This document shows, in pieces, positions 31,750 to 44,200 of a stretch of 64,000 nucleotides of DNA. The stretch covers positions 58,290,421 to 58,354,420 of the forward strand of contig NC_079148.1 in the NCBI RefSeq assembly GCF_945859685.1. Direction: 5' to 3'. The position numbers and the translations under genes are program-made. How positions within the stretch are numbered: the first letter of the stretch is position 1; each line of letters starts with the position of its first letter. Below the pieces are notes generated by a model, which worked only from the letters and a program-made list of their open reading frames with translations, was not told the origin of the DNA and made no database searches. This stretch comes from Eupeodes corollae. Taxonomy: Eukaryota; Arthropoda; Insecta; Diptera; Syrphidae.

Positions 31750-33448
31750 TGTATCACCAAAAAACATTGTGTATTCTTGAATATATTAAAATACCGCTAT
31801 GTTCATACCTTTGTTAAAACTTCTTATTTTAACACAAATTTATGAAACACCCTATAAATAGTTTTTTTTTTTTGAAAGTCATTCCATGGTAAAGAATGCG
31901 AAACTGAAACCTAATTGACACAACTAGGTAGATTTTAAGCTTACGACAAATTTAAAATGGTTCCCATAATCTTAAATGTAAACATCGCGTCTCTCAATGT
32001 GAGACAGGATCCCCTTGCCCCGAATACTAGGTTATAAATAATCCTTCCTTTATTGGCCAAAAAGGCTTAAATTCAACTGGTGTCTTTTGTATCCAAAATT
32101 GAACCACAAAGAAACATCGATGGTACACTCAGGCGTATACGCACTTTTTATTTCAAAAAAGTTTACGTTTAGATTCACATTTGGCAAGTTATAATTTTGT
32201 TTTCAAAATCTAAAGGAACCATGATTTTACTAAAATGTCTATGCGATTTTCAATGGAATTTATTTTTGTTTGAGAAGACTCCATTCTATTCACAAATTTT
32301 TCTTAAACATACCGAATTTTCATTCTCTTGCTTGTTTTTTTTATTCAGAAGATAATTCCATAAAAAAACTTCTTCGAAATTTAATAAATAAAAAACTTCT
32401 TCGAAATTTAATATTTAAAGAAAAGAACATAATGATTTTTTGAATTTAAACTGATCATTCTTTTTTTTCTTTTAAAAATAGAAATAATAGAATAAAGGAC
32501 GAAATTATACAAGTACCGTTAAAGACAACCATAAATCAACTTGACTAGCTGACTTATACATACACAAAAAGAAAGTCTTTAAATATAATAAAATATAAAA
32601 AAAACACATTTTCTCATCAAAAAGAATATTTTATAACAGCTACAATATCTATATCTATGCATATACAGACATAAATTATGTTTCAGTTAAACATGAAATA
32701 TATTGCTCTGGAGAAATGTAACAAGGACATGAATAGATATAGTACGTATGTATGTTGTATATGGCTGTGTGTACATATACGATGTTAACGCTCTCATAGA
32801 CAAAACTGACAAAACCCTGAGATAAAGGCTTATAATAAACTTTTGAGATTCCTTTTAGCTATGAACATATACATTTTCATATATACGAATGATTGAAAAA
32901 TATACTGTTTGTTCTTTTCATACAGCTTGATGTGTATTTTTAGCTTTATTTGTCATATATTCCATTTCTTTGTTTGTTTTTATATATTTTTATCAATCAA
33001 GATGCAAATAAAATGTATATAGCATATATTTCTTAGATATTCAAGATATAATGATGGTATGCTCCTTGTATCTTCCAAAAAGCAGCAAGGATTGCTAATA
33101 AAAGACTGAAGGACGTATACCTTCAATCAAATGCACATTATATTGAAGCTTAAACTGGCAATAGAGTTGAATCTGAAAACCGTCTGCTCTTTGATCAGGA
33201 ATTATGAATGTTAAAGATCAATCCATTCAAATTAAAACGTATAATAACACTTTATAAGGTCAACAATTGTCAAATTAATTGTCACTTCTACAAACAGTAT
33301 GGCTAATTTAAATACAAACTTATTTACAGTAAAAGCTCTGTTTACGGACACTCTTAATAGATGAAAAATGCATTGTGTGTGCAATTTCTCACGACATGAA
33401 TGCGGAATCTAGATTTTAAATTCAATTCCTACTTCCTCGTCCATGTTA
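31750..33448. other. AT-rich DNA with a short tandem duplication
   Basis: ACTTCTTCGAAATTTAATA occurs twice with a 27-bp period (from ~32368 and ~32395). Otherwise AT-rich with TATA-type simple tracts (32640-33060); no gene recognised. Confidence 0.45.
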
Positions 33449-33708
33449 AATAGATAGATAGATAGATAACTTCTTTATTAACAAAAATTTTTGATTAACA
33501 ATATTTCTTTTCTTAAGAATAATGACATGGCATATTCTGCCGTCTGCCTGTTATGACATTTCTTTTAGTGTTATAAAAAATAAAAATGAAATAAAATAAA
33601 TAAAAGTAACAAGTTTTTTTGTTTTAGAGTATACAAATTCAAAAAAGCATAAAGTAACTCAAAATTAGATTTACACAATTCAATTGAGAAATTTAACAAT
33701 TTTAATAT

Positions 33709-33803
33709 GATTTGAAACACAAAAAGATACCAATTTTGAAATGATTTGAAACACAAATATATTTATACGTTTTCAATTTTAAAGTGATTTGAAACACAAA
33801 AGA
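33709..33803. repeat. Three short direct repeats in the family J 3' region
   Basis: GATTTGAAACACAAA starts at 33709, 33743 and 33786, spacings of 34 and 43 bases, inside the 3' untranslated part of copy 2. Confidence 0.8.
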
Positions 33804-33846
33804 TATCAACAAAAATTTTGGTGCTTGAACTGCAACAACTGCTGTT

Positions 33847-34275
33847 TTATGTTACATAACTATTGCGATATGTTAAGGCGTTTTTGCAGTACTTATAGAG
33901 GGTAGACCATCCTATCGCTCCATTGAGTATTTCATAGAGTCGGTTTAGGGTGAGATGGCTTGATTCGAAATACAATCGTCGGATTTCCTGCAGCATTGGA
34001 CTAATCGCAATAAAATGGATTGTATCTTTATTCTCTCGTCTGCTGCAAAGCTCGCAAATTTGTGGCAAGTCAGCTCGGTGGGGCATAAAATTTAAGTTCT
34101 TATACATATTTCTAGATGTAGTTTCATTTGCTCTAGATAGATGCTGGGTGTAAATTTTTTCATCTATTTTAGCGATGACATTAGCAAAAAGCCCCGGCCA
34201 TTCATCAACGTTTGTTTCACTTAGGGGAAGATTAGTTCCGTGGGCTAAGGCTAACTCGTTCCAATCCTTGAATGG
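33847..34275 (-). pseudogene. Family J ORF2 C-terminus (copy 2)
   Basis: After the stop, the reading resumes (WNELALAHGTNLPLSETNVD) and reaches YKNLNFMPHRADLPQICELC and CSRRENKDTIHFIAISP, a C-x2-C...H motif whose last cysteine reads serine. Ends at 33847. Confidence 0.8.
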
Positions 34276-35424
34276 TTAAGCCCTCGTTTGCAACAATCTT
34301 GCCATGATTGATTTATAAAGACTTCTTCCGCTTCTTCTCATAACTCTTATTAAATAGTTGGAGTTTGATTTTAGATTTTCAATGTAAAGAGGCGATAATC
34401 CAGATTCAACGTAGATGGCATAATTTGGCGTTGAATTTGGCAATCTAAATAAGCGCTTGAAGAAATATATTTGTACTGCTTCGAACGCCTCTATATAAGT
34501 ATGTCCGAAAACCGGGGTACCATAGCACATGCATGTATTCACAGTCACGCGAAACACACGGTATTTTGACAACAGATCAATTTCTTGGTTCGCAAAGAAC
34601 TTGGGCCACATTATGCTCAAAGCTAATTTAGCCTCATTACTTTTATTCTTAACATGCTTTGCGAAGTTAAGGTTGTGTGTGATTAAAACTCCCAGATACT
34701 TAAATTCCTGCACCACTTCAATAGCAATATTATTAAGTTGCCAATTCTCTTCGGGAAGCCTTCTTCTTTGACGAGTCTCAAAAATCATCACCTTAGTTTT
34801 GCTAGTATTGATAGCTAACCCCCATTTCTCGCAGAATGTATTTAACCTGTTTATTTGCAGCTGTAGAGTGAAAGGGTTTTCAGCCAGCAATACTAGGTCA
34901 TCAGCATAGAGTAAGACTTTTACTTGTATGTCGGCAAAAGATATTCCTCCTGGAAGAACATCGGAAATATCATCAATAAATAAAGCGAAGAGGATTGGGC
35001 TTAGAATGCAGCCTTGTGGGACACCTGTTGTCGTTTCAAACCAATCTGATAGATGCGATCCATCCCATACCGAAGCAGTCGACGAGATAAGGAAATTGAA
35101 GTATAGCTGCAAGAATTTCCGAGAGATTCCAAGCATTGAGAGCTTGTACAACAATGCTTGTCTATTCACCTTGTCAAATGCAGCTTTGAAGTCAACGAAA
35201 CAAGCGTATAATTTTTTCTTTTTATCAATATATTTCTTGACAATACTTGTTAACGCAAATATATGGTCCAGCGTTGAGTAACCCGCTCGAAAACCGGCTT
35301 GGAACATACTGAGAAGGTTTTTGTCCTCAACCCAATTGGTCAGCCGTTCGTAGAGTATTGAAGTGAAGATTTTCCTTAATGAGCTAAGAATAGATATGCC
35401 TCTATAGTTCTCGGGCTGGTTCAC
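34276..35424 (-). CDS. Family J reverse transcriptase, open 382-aa frame
   Basis: RNA-directed DNA polymerase domain with every core motif present: ENYRGISILSSLRKIF (5-20), FQAGFRAGYSTLDHIFAL (41-58), motif A FVDFKAAFDKV (76-86), SVWDGSHLSDWF (118-129), motif B GVPQGCILSPILFALFIDDI (134-153), motif C LLYADDLVLL (171-180), INTSKTKVMIFE and the thumb with FKYLGVLI and NTPNYAIYVESGL. The first methionine is not a natural start; the upstream frame is shifted. A stop after LLQTRA separates it from the C-terminal zinc region, which continues below. It looks the youngest of the four copies but is not autonomous. Confidence 0.9.
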   Translation of the reverse strand: MNQPENYRGISILSSLRKIFTSILYERLTNWVEDKNLLSMFQAGFRAGYSTLDHIFALTSIVKKYIDKKKKLYACFVDFKAAFDKVNRQALLYKLSMLGISRKFLQLYFNFLISSTASVWDGSHLSDWFETTTGVPQGCILSPILFALFIDDISDVLPGGISFADIQVKVLLYADDLVLLAENPFTLQLQINRLNTFCEKWGLAINTSKTKVMIFETRQRRRLPEENWQLNNIAIEVVQEFKYLGVLITHNLNFAKHVKNKSNEAKLALSIMWPKFFANQEIDLLSKYRVFRVTVNTCMCYGTPVFGHTYIEAFEAVQIYFFKRLFRLPNSTPNYAIYVESGLSPLYIENLKSNSNYLIRVMRRSGRSLYKSIMARLLQTRA

Positions 35425-36094
35425 ATCTCCACTCTTATATATTGCAAAAAAACTGCTTTGTTTAGATTGTTTGGAACATGAGACTCATCATATAATCGGT
35501 TGAAGTATAGAAGAAGATAATTTTTCAATTGCTCAGTACCATTTTTGTAAAATTCTACTGGAACTCCATCAAAACCAGGTGCTTTATTATTTTTTAGTTT
35601 TTATAAAGTTGATTCCAATTCACGGTACAGTATTGGACCATCCAGTTCATCGACTATAAAGTTAGGGAGAGCATAAGAGAAGGTATGGATATTCACGTCA
35701 GCCGACAAAAGCGTTTTAAAATGAGTCGCTAGTGTCTCAGCTGCGAGAGTATTCACCGAATGTCGACAACGTCCTCCTAGCTAGCGAATATTATCCCAGA
35801 AAACTTTTGAGTTTTTACAATCTACAAGTTTCTTCGCCAGACTAGTATTCTAATCTATTCTTTTTGCTGCGCATAAAGTCTTGTACTCCTTATTTACGTG
35901 AAGGTAATACTTTTAAAGAACAATGCATTTGTGGATTGAAATAGTTTGAGATACACAAATGATAGTTTGCGGAGCTTCTTGCGATCATTATCAAACCATA
36001 CGTTTTTTAGGAGTAAAAGAGTTAGAGTTGTTATTGCTAATGGAAAATGGCGCTGAGATATGAATTGCACTTGTTATTCGTTCATCTAAATGTT

Positions 36095-36660
36095 CTACTC
36101 CGGTTGTGGCATGGGAGGGAGGGAGCTAAAGTAACGATCCAGGAGAAATTTATAAACGGTAGCACTGTTTTCTTTCCACCTTAACTTTTGGAAATTATTC
36201 GAGATGCTTTGGCTAGCTACATTAAAGAATTTAACGTTGACTTCTATTGGAAGGTGTGCAGAGACGTTCGCTATGCCGACTTTGAAGTTTGGGGTTGTAT
36301 TTAGCCACCCAGTTGATACTGCGCAAATATCGATCACTGACTGTCCTTGCCCGCTGATAAAGGTAAACTCTCCATATTCGTCGCCTGTAATCGCACCATT
36401 CAGTACAAATAGTCCTAAGTTTTCAAAGAATTCGGTAAGAAGTCGTCCGTTCCTATTAAACTGTTCATCTTTGGAGTTTCTAGCAACATTTAGTAAGTTT
36501 AGTGACAGTAGTTCATAATTTGAGAATTCTGATATCTCCCAATACGTGCGTTTAGATCTCCAATGATCATCATGTTCTCCATATTATTGTTATTCACGTA
36601 ATCAATTAAGCAGTCGAAGTCACTCTGCCAGTTATTACATTTCAAGTACATTATTGGTCC
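36095..36660 (-). pseudogene. Family J APE-type endonuclease remnant (copy 2)
   Basis: Frames hold CNNWQSDFDCLIDYVNN, MMIIGDLNARIG (catalytic D/N pair), then EYGEFTFISGQGQSVIDICA, and SAHLPIEV where other copies keep a recognisable SDH. This enzyme nicks the target strand to prime reverse transcription. Confidence 0.78.
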
Positions 36661-36665
36661 ATTTT

Positions 36666-37528
36666 ATTGATAACTCTTATAGCGCTTTTATAGTTAGCTC
36701 TAGTCAAAGGAAAAATATCTTAAAAGCGAAACAGATTTTTCTGACACTTCACGTTACTTATACTAAATTCAATAAGAAAAAAACACATAAAAAGGTGCAA
36801 AGTCGCACCAAAATTAATGTTTAGTGTCAAATGGGAATCCATATGAATGATGTTGGCAATGAATCATAAAAAAAGAAAACAAACAGTACTAACTCCGCCT
36901 ACAAGAGCTTTTACTGTCCTTACAAGACACATTGAATAAGTAAATAATTATTTGAATACAAATATGTATGTATTTTATTGAGTTATTGAATAGTCAACTC
37001 AATACAATTTTAATGAGTTGAAAATTATCCCCAACCCAAACCCAAACCATCATCATCATCATAATATCTGTATATGTAAGGACAAAGGACAATAGATATC
37101 TGTATTTGTTTCACACATGCCACAAGCTGTTCAATTACAATTACAATGTGTTAATTAATGATTTCTACGTGTTATGTGTCACAAAATACTTCCGTTAAGA
37201 CTTAATTTCACGGATGTAGTTTCATTTTGGTTTGGAGAATATTAAACACTGTGAGACCGACCATGACATCCCAATGAACGAACAAACGCTGGTGTAGCTT
37301 GTGTTGTTATACTCATAGTAGAGGAAGGACATTTTTTGGCTTGTTTTTATTGGTTTACATTTTTTTGCGAAGCGGAAGCAAACAATAAAAACAAATGAAG
37401 TAAAAGGATAATGCATAAAGCTTTAGCTATGGCCAAAATAATAGGAACTTACACAAATTGGTTGGTTATTATGTAAACGTATTCGTTTATTTTTGAAAGT
37501 AAATATTTTGTTTAATAACAATATAAAC
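36666..37528. other. AT-rich DNA, nothing recognised
   Basis: A small hairpin (ATTGAGTT/AACTCAAT, 36977-37002) and a CATCATCATCATCAT tract (~37047). No gene. Confidence 0.4.
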
Positions 37529-37742
37529 TAATTGGTGCAACAGTCCGTTAAGATCTAGAGTCTAGTGACTTACGACTCTCAACCATTTCCTGAGTGCGAG
37601 TTATGTTGTCAGGAATGGAGAGGACAAATTTAAGCCTAATCCGAATATATCAAGAATTTTTCACTTCCTCGCAAAAGACAGCACCTGTGAAAAAAAAACT
37701 TAAGATGACAAAGGCGGGTATAGAACTCAAGGCTACTGGTTA
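37529..37742 (-). mobile_element. tRNA-derived SINE, copy 2, degraded
   Basis: Minus-strand copy. The 3' part (GGACTGTTGCACCAATTAG), GACTCTAG and the central TTCCTGACAACATAACTCGC block are readable. The tRNA-like head is eroded (only a trace of the B-box side near 37715-37740). Confidence 0.82.
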
Positions 37743-38515
37743 GGTAAATTTTGCTTATGTTTCTTTATTTGTGATTTTTAAAATATGTATAACAGTGGGT
37801 GTCAAGCTTTTTGGAGTCCAGAGATTCATTTTGTTAGAGAGCTTTTGACTACTGTATTTAATCTTGCGCTTAATGGAATAGTTTTTGATGAGTTTCAAGT
37901 CTATTTACTAAAACAACGATCAAACACATAGACCAGCCTTACATTTTTTTTACTAAGGTTACCGAAATTTAGTTTTGGTCAATGTCAACTAAATTCTAAA
38001 GAAGAAACGACAAACGTTTAAAAACTTGACAAAAACTAAGAAGAAGAAGACTTGAATTGAATTTATTATACATTTTTTCTAAAAATCGAAAATAGAAGAA
38101 ACAATTCTGAAAATATTACGCGGAAGCCAATCAAATTCTTAAGGTATTTTATTTAAAAAAATGCGAAGAAAAATTAATCATTTCAAAAACTCAATTGGAA
38201 TTCTGTTTCTAGTGTTTAACGTTGTTATCTAGAGACCGGAAGAAAAAATGTGCACATCCAAGCGAGATGACTGATTTAATGTCCGCACATCCCTGAGAAA
38301 TCGGACCCTCACTGATGTTTTAGTCTAACAAGAACTCTCAATGAAACGGTTAAAGTGGGCTCCACAGTTAAAAGAAGACTTACAAATAGAATATGGTGCT
38401 CCATTCTATTTTTAAATTATGCTGAGTATGCCTTTATGGTAGCAATAGACGAGGACGAGTTTACAGAGACCTGCATCGAACAATTTCAATTAAAAAAATG
38501 TATACGATCCATTAA
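37743..38515. other. Unassigned DNA
   Basis: No gene recognised. The last ~100 bases may belong to the 5' side of the Loa element that follows. Confidence 0.35.
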
Positions 38516-38977
38516 GTGATGAAAAGCTCCTCCAGTAAAGATGAATCAATGAGAACTTCATGCCCTGTAACCATTTTAAAGGGTAAAAAGAAACCTCATT
38601 GGTGGCGTAAAGAACTCTTCAATAGATCTAAGTACACTAGATCTCCTTCTGACTGGGACTTATACAAACAAGGTCTTAAGCAATATAAAAAAGAATTAAG
38701 GAAAAGTAAGAGGTCTTCTTGGAGCAACTTTTGTGGTAAAATAGAAAATACTTCAGAAGCCTCAAGACTCAGGAAAATTCTCTCAAAAAGTCCAACAATA
38801 CCCAGTGCTTTAAAGCCAGAAGCAGGCACGTGGACTATCCCAGATGAAGAATCTCTTAATCTGTTATTAGACACCCACTTTCCACGTAGCTCTAACATAC
38901 TCAACGACTTAACATCAGAGTCTCAAGCTTCTACAAGCCATTTAGTTGATATAATAACGCGGGAAAAACTGCAATGA
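38516..38977 (+). pseudogene. Loa ORF2 endonuclease/RT linker (copy 1)
   Basis: 153-aa frame containing KGKKKPHWWRKELFNRSK, typical of the segment after the endonuclease (P-W-W before a basic helix), and FPRSSNILNDL before the RT. Ends at a stop just ahead of KFPGPDGIIPAELQKWK (~39010). Confidence 0.78.
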
Positions 38978-39009
38978 GCAATAGACAGCTTTGATAAATA
39001 TTAAATATA

Positions 39010-40260
39010 AATTTCCAGGACCAGACGGAATCATTCCGGCCGAACTACAAAAATGGAAATCATTCTGACAAGCTGTTTAAGGTGGAGATATATTCCCAAA
39101 GCCTGGAGAATGGCAAAAGTAGTCTTCATTCCTAAAGCAGGAAAACCCTCACACGTTAACCCTAAAGATCTACGACCAATCAGCCTATCATCCTAAGATT
39201 CTTAAAACCTTGGAAAGATTGATTTAAATTTACATCAGACATAACTTAAAGTCATGTCTCATTTCCACAGCTGAACATGCCTACTCTAAGGGAAAATCAG
39301 TAGAATCAGCACTTCATTCGCTGGTATGTATTATTGAATACAAAGAATATAACCTAGTAGAGTTCCTAGAAATTAAAGGAGCTTTCAACAAGGTCAGTGA
39401 CCAGGCGATCACAACAGCAATGTATAAACTGAAATTAGAGAAATCACTCATAGAATTTATAAATCTCATGCTCAAAAACAGGACAATAATTTCTAGTATG
39501 AGAAGTGTTACTACCACCAGATCAGTGAATCGAGGCACCCCCCAAGGTGGGGTCCTTTCGCCCCTTTTATGGAACATGGTAGTTAAAGACCTACTAACAT
39601 CATTGGAAGCAGGCAGGGGGTTTCAGTGTGATTGCCTATGCTGACGACACGTTGCAATATCTGCATCTGGGAAGCACCCCCAAGTTCTCTCGGAACTCCT
39701 ACAAAAAGCCCCAAACAGGCTAACTAAATGGGCTAAGCAATGTAGATTGGACGTCAACCCACACAAAACAGAATTAATACTCTTTTCGAGAAGATATAAA
39801 ATTCCTCAGATTAGCCCAACCAAGATTAGAGGAATACCATTAAGCTTTTCCGATCAAGCTAAATATTTGGGCCTCATTTTAGACAAAAAACTAAATTGGA
39901 AGGCAAATATTGATGAAAGAGTAAAAAAGGCTATTGTAGCGCTTTTTAATTGTAAAAAGACCATAGGATCAAAATGGGGCCTCCCCCTTAAAATCACCCA
40001 CAGGCTATGCACTTCGGTAATCAGACAGAATGATACTCATTTATGGAGCCGTCGTATGGTGAACTGCACTGGACAAGATGGTAAATCTAAATAAGCTCAT
40101 CAAAGTCCAGCGGTCAGCAGGTATGTGCATCACAGGAGCACTTCGCTCAACAACAACCGCAACACTGGATGTGCTTTTAAACCTAACACCTCTTGACATC
40201 TTCTCCAAAATGGTGGCAGCCAACTCATGTGTGAGGCTTACACTAATGGAACAGTGACAA
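39010..40260 (+). pseudogene. Loa reverse transcriptase remnant (copy 1)
   Basis: Motifs in several frames: KFPGPDGIIPAELQKWK, AYSKGKSVESALHSLV, motif A as FLEIKGAFNKV (the catalytic D replaced by E), motif B RGTPQGGVLSPLLWNMVV, motif C AYADDTLQYL (frameshifted at ~39632), then DVNPHKTELILFSRRYKIPQ and AKYLGLILDKKLNWKANIDE. The loss of the motif A aspartate and the frameshifts make it inactive. Confidence 0.83.
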
Positions 40261-40789
40261 TACTGGACATACTACTATTCCAGACAATTTCAGATCTATC
40301 CCAGATTGCTTAGACTATACCACCCCAAAAATGGTATTCAGTAAAAGCTTCCATGTGTCCATTTCTTCAAGATCCTCCTGGGAAGAAGAGAGACCCCTGG
40401 AAGACGATGCGGTACACTTCTATACAAACATGCTCTGAGGCTAGGGGTCGACACAAATGACTTCTGTAGAAGCTGCATGGACGAGGAGGAAGAGGAAACA
40501 GTCCAAAACCTTCTATGTACATGTCCAGCACTCTCCATTAGAAAGAATTACTTCATCGGTAATCCCTTCTGGCAACTGGCAACGATTGACACAAAATGTC
40601 TCTCTAACTTCATTAAAAGTACAAAATATTTTCTTTAAGTTCATTACTCTCTCTCCCATGACTAAGTCGTATCACAATGGACCATTGAGGTCTAGGTGAG
40701 GCAATGACATCTGGACAGCCACTCCTACCTAACCTAACTTATGAAGTGATCAATTTTTTTAACAAAATATTATTTTATATTTATAAAAT

Positions 40790-42190
40790 TAAGAAGAACT
40801 GACCAAGTTTTGGTCAGTTTCAGTTTTTTTGACATACCTTTTGTATAATAAGAGCACACTCAACGGGATATTACTACCCTTATTATTTAAAGACACAGTT
40901 TGAGCACTAGGAAAAGGAGAGAGGGGCTGAAAGGAGCTGGCGGTGCACATTGGTTTTGAATTCCTGAGTATTGCAATGTCTAGAAAAGAAAGAGTGTGGT
41001 AAGGCAGTCCACATTCACTTAGTACGAAGTTGGGCACAGATATGGGAGTTACACTCAAGCCTTGGACGTATATAAGTTTTGTAGGTAACCGCCGGATCAG
41101 AAGAGGATACAAAGTTTTTGCATCGCCTTAGAAAACCAAAACATCTTGCGACATTTTTGGACATTGCATATGTGATCGTTACACAAGAGGTAAATAGTGT
41201 TAAACATTCTGAGAATATTGAGATGTTTAGTCTTCTCGATGCAAGTGCCATCCATGGATAATGGCTAGGAAAGTATATCCGCTTTAACTAAGCATTAAAT
41301 TTCACGCGCATTTGTATTCCTCAGTGTAAAATGCTGTTAAGATCGCAACTCAATGATCTTATCATATTTTGTCGTTGCAGTTCCTCATCCGAAGAAGAGG
41401 GATGTGAGTCTGAAAACGAAAATGAAAAGCTAAGAGTACCATCGTCAGCGAAACAATGTATTAGATTAGAAGTTGAAGAAAGGAGATCTTTATGAAAAAT
41501 GAGAAAGAGTATTGGAGATAGCACCGAGCCCTGGGGCACACCAGCATTTGCTTTGTCATTTTCAAACTTGAACCCATCTAATACTAATTTTATTGACCGA
41601 TCCGAAAGGTAATTACTAATCGAATGAAAGAGGGATTCATGAAAGCCGAAAGCAGCATTTTCGATAAGAGAGCCTAATGCTAAACCCTATTTAATGCTTT
41701 TGAAATTTCAAGTGCGTTATTCTTATTTTCGCCAAAACTATATCAAGATGTGCCCCACTGTTAGGTGAGATAAACCATAAGTTCACCAGTTGACCTATTG
41801 CTGCGAAATTCGTATTGCCGGTCATTAAGAAGCTTTCGATCTTGAAACATTTCTTCAGGTGATAATAAATCAGCGTTTCCATAACCTTTGAAAAAGGGAC
41901 GTAAGTACAATTGGTCGGTAATTAAAGGTTGAGGAAGACTCGCTTTTTTGGGGGATAGGCTGGACAAATGCTGTTTTCCATCCGCTCGGAACAAGACCTG
42001 AGGAGTAGGAGAGATGAAAAAGCTTACGCAATGGTTTTGCCAGCTTTGAAGAACACCTCCTTAAAACTATAGCGGAAATACCATCCGGACCAGTGGATTT
42101 ATGTAGGTTAAGATCTTTTAGGACTGTCACCACAATACAAGTGCGAACAAAATGGGCCCCATAAAATCACTAGCGCCTTCAATGACAGTC
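40790..42190 (-). mobile_element. Jockey/CR1-group non-LTR retrotransposon fragment
   Basis: Minus-strand RT fragment: LNLHKSTGPDGISAIVLRRC and NYRPIVLTSLFQRLWK (41870-42133), LLNDRQYEFRSNRSTGEL (41761-41994), a degenerate motif A (ALEISKALNRV, D to E), MPQGSVLSPILFLIFHKDLL and CFADDGTLSFSFSF (41321-41539), then the thumb KNVARCFGFLRRCKNFVSS (41015-41251). The FADD box is intact. No endonuclease and no clear 3' tail. Antisense frames over it are shadows. Confidence 0.8.
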
Positions 42191-43865
42191 GAAATCATAG
42201 CCTTACTCATCTAGTATATAAAATAAAGATCTAAGCACAAGGAATAACATTTATTTTGTTAATCTCAAATTTATAGATTTCTTATGTCCATAAAAGTTCA
42301 AAATAATATTTAAATATGGAGAAACATACAAATACGGTAAAAAGTGCATTAAATAATTTGGCCAACATTTTTGTCGATTAATGCATTTTTTGATTTACTA
42401 AAAATGATTGCTGACTTAAGCATGGAAATTAACCATATTCCCTATTTCCAATGTGGTCAGTCTACGTTAAGTTGAAAGTTGATAGAACTGAAGAATTTTT
42501 AGGTTGACGATTTAATTTTAATCGTGTAAAGCTACTTGAATACTAGATTAAATTCAAGGAGTCTATATTCCATTTACCTTATGTTTTGTTTTCAATAACA
42601 GATAAATAATTAATACCTCATAATCAATTCTGAGAACCCTTATCTTAACCACTTAAGCGAATATGAAGTCATGAGAACATTTTTTTCTCATTGCAAATTT
42701 CTGATGAATCACATAAGTTTTTCCACTAAGTTCACACGTACAAAAATTGTTACAAAAGTAGTTATTCATTCCTTTAGATGCTCCACCGATTTTGTGTGTA
42801 TGTTTTGAGGAGCAGAAATCTTATAAAATTGGTTTTGCTCTAAATAAAAAGATTTAACCTTTTACCTTAAATTGTGCTATACATTTTGTTTTCAAAAACC
42901 AAAATTTTCTTTTTCCGTGCTAGCAACACGTTTTATCGGTCGTAAGATATTATAGCTCTCTCGTTACCGTGAAGAGAGTGTTCTCCGAAGAACATGAACG
43001 TGACATAAAATAGCAAATGGTTATGGTTTTCCAACAGACAGGAACAGAGACGTTAGCAATATCACTGTATTGATTAGTTCCCCCTTCTTGGAAGATGAAG
43101 CTTGTGGCTTGATAATATAATGGTGTGTAATAAAAAGTAACTTACAGATTTTGTTTAACTTTGTTTTTGTGTATAGTAACACAAGAATAGATACATTAAT
43201 ATATAACTATATTTATGTACTCAAAGGTGTTATCTAAAAGCAAGAAAGAAAACTTGCAAACAGTATTTATTTTGTATTTTTTTAACCAAGGAAATAGCCA
43301 ATGAACGTGGATAGATTTAAACAGTCTTGTTTGAGTTCACAAAAGTGTGTGTTTTATTATACCTCAAATCCCTGGACAAATAAGACTAATGAATTGAGGT
43401 CAAAATGTTTACACACTGAGCTGAGTTTTCAAAATCCGCAGACAAATTTACTTAACACTTCTCTATCATAACATGGCTGTTTTTTGTTTTCGTTATTTGG
43501 TTAGGATTTTATTAAGTCTTAGCAAATAAACAAAACATAGACCATTTATATTTTTGTCACAAATAATGTTTTGAAAGCGAAATATGACTTAATTTCCAAA
43601 AGACTTAAAACCAGCCCCTTAACCCTGGATCAAATTGTATATTTTTTACTGCCAGGGACGAAGAGAATTGTAAAGGTTATTTATTTATATCATTTCAATT
43701 AACAAACATTTTTCAACATAGTTGAAACAGAAATGTGGTAAGAAATTTACGAAATAACTTTTATAGATTTGTTAAATCTTGAAACCAACATACAGTCAAC
43801 TGCTGTTAAGTTTAAGGTTTACTAGCATACATATAGGATTTCCCACCTATAAAGTGTATCTTATG
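42191..43865. other. AT-rich DNA, nothing recognised
   Basis: No gene seen. A GC-richer patch at 42915-43010 (CTCTCTCGTTACCGTGAAGAGAGTG, a possible small stem) is unexplained. Confidence 0.4.
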
Positions 43866-43987
43866 ACTGCTAATTACCGTGAACCTACCCGGAGATCCAA
43901 TTAGCGCTGTAGTGCGCCGTTTTGATACCAAAAACTCGTTTTACCTTTGATTGAAAGGAATAGATTTATAGAGAAGCTTCATAGCGA

Positions 43988-44200
43988 TTATGTTAGAGCC
44001 ATTTTGTCGCATTGAGAAAAAAAGATTAGGTCTCTAATCTTTGTCTCAGATAGCTCATCAAGTTCGTGAAAGAATGCTTTTCCAAAGCATTTCATTCTAG
44101 TGTTTGCCAAAGTAGGACATTTGAAGAGGAAATCGATTATCGTTTCACTTTCTCTTTGGTCACTACAACTACGGCAAAAGGTGTTGTAGGAGATACCCAA
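43988..44200 (-). pseudogene. Loa ORF2 C-terminal zinc region (copy 2)
   Basis: GISYNTFCRSCSDQRESETI and IDFLFKCPTLANTRMK form a C-x2-C...C pattern matching copy 1 at 40450-40540. Confidence 0.75.

Larger units (their letters stand above)
33449..36665 (-). mobile_element. Family J non-LTR retrotransposon, copy 2 (best preserved)
   Basis: Minus-strand copy with, from 5' to 3', endonuclease remnants (36095-36660: MMIIGDLNARIG, then EYGEFTF and SVIDICA), a degraded linker, an open RT frame (34276-35424), a C-terminal zinc region (33847-34250), an AT-rich 3' region and an end GTTAATAAAGAAGTTATCTA with an ATCT tail (33449-33472). GDFNAR-type and SVID motifs identify an APE-class endonuclease. About 3.2 kb remain; the 5' part (ORF1) is absent. 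Confidence 0.85.
38516..40736 (+). mobile_element. Loa-clade non-LTR retrotransposon, copy 1, RNase H core deleted
   Basis: Plus-strand element: linker frame (38516-38977), RT pieces (39020-40094), thumb, the very start of RNase H (VHFYTN near 40420) and then directly the C-terminal zinc region (CRSCMDEEEEETVQNLLCTC, 40470-40530). The RNase H core present in copy 2 is missing. The 3' end reads GGTCTAGGTGAGG to CCTACCTAACCTAACTTATG at ~40736. GTPQGGVLSPLLW and the RNase H remnant place it with Loa-type elements. Confidence 0.82.

Noticed and set aside
33709..33803. CRISPR-like array of regularly spaced repeats
   Set aside because: Only three 15-base units at uneven spacing (34 and 43) inside a retrotransposon 3' region of an animal genome.
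40715..40736. CCTAACCTAA-like sequence resembling the insect telomere repeat
   Set aside because: Only two units, at the 3' end of a Loa element; far too short for telomeric DNA and better explained as part of that element's 3' end.
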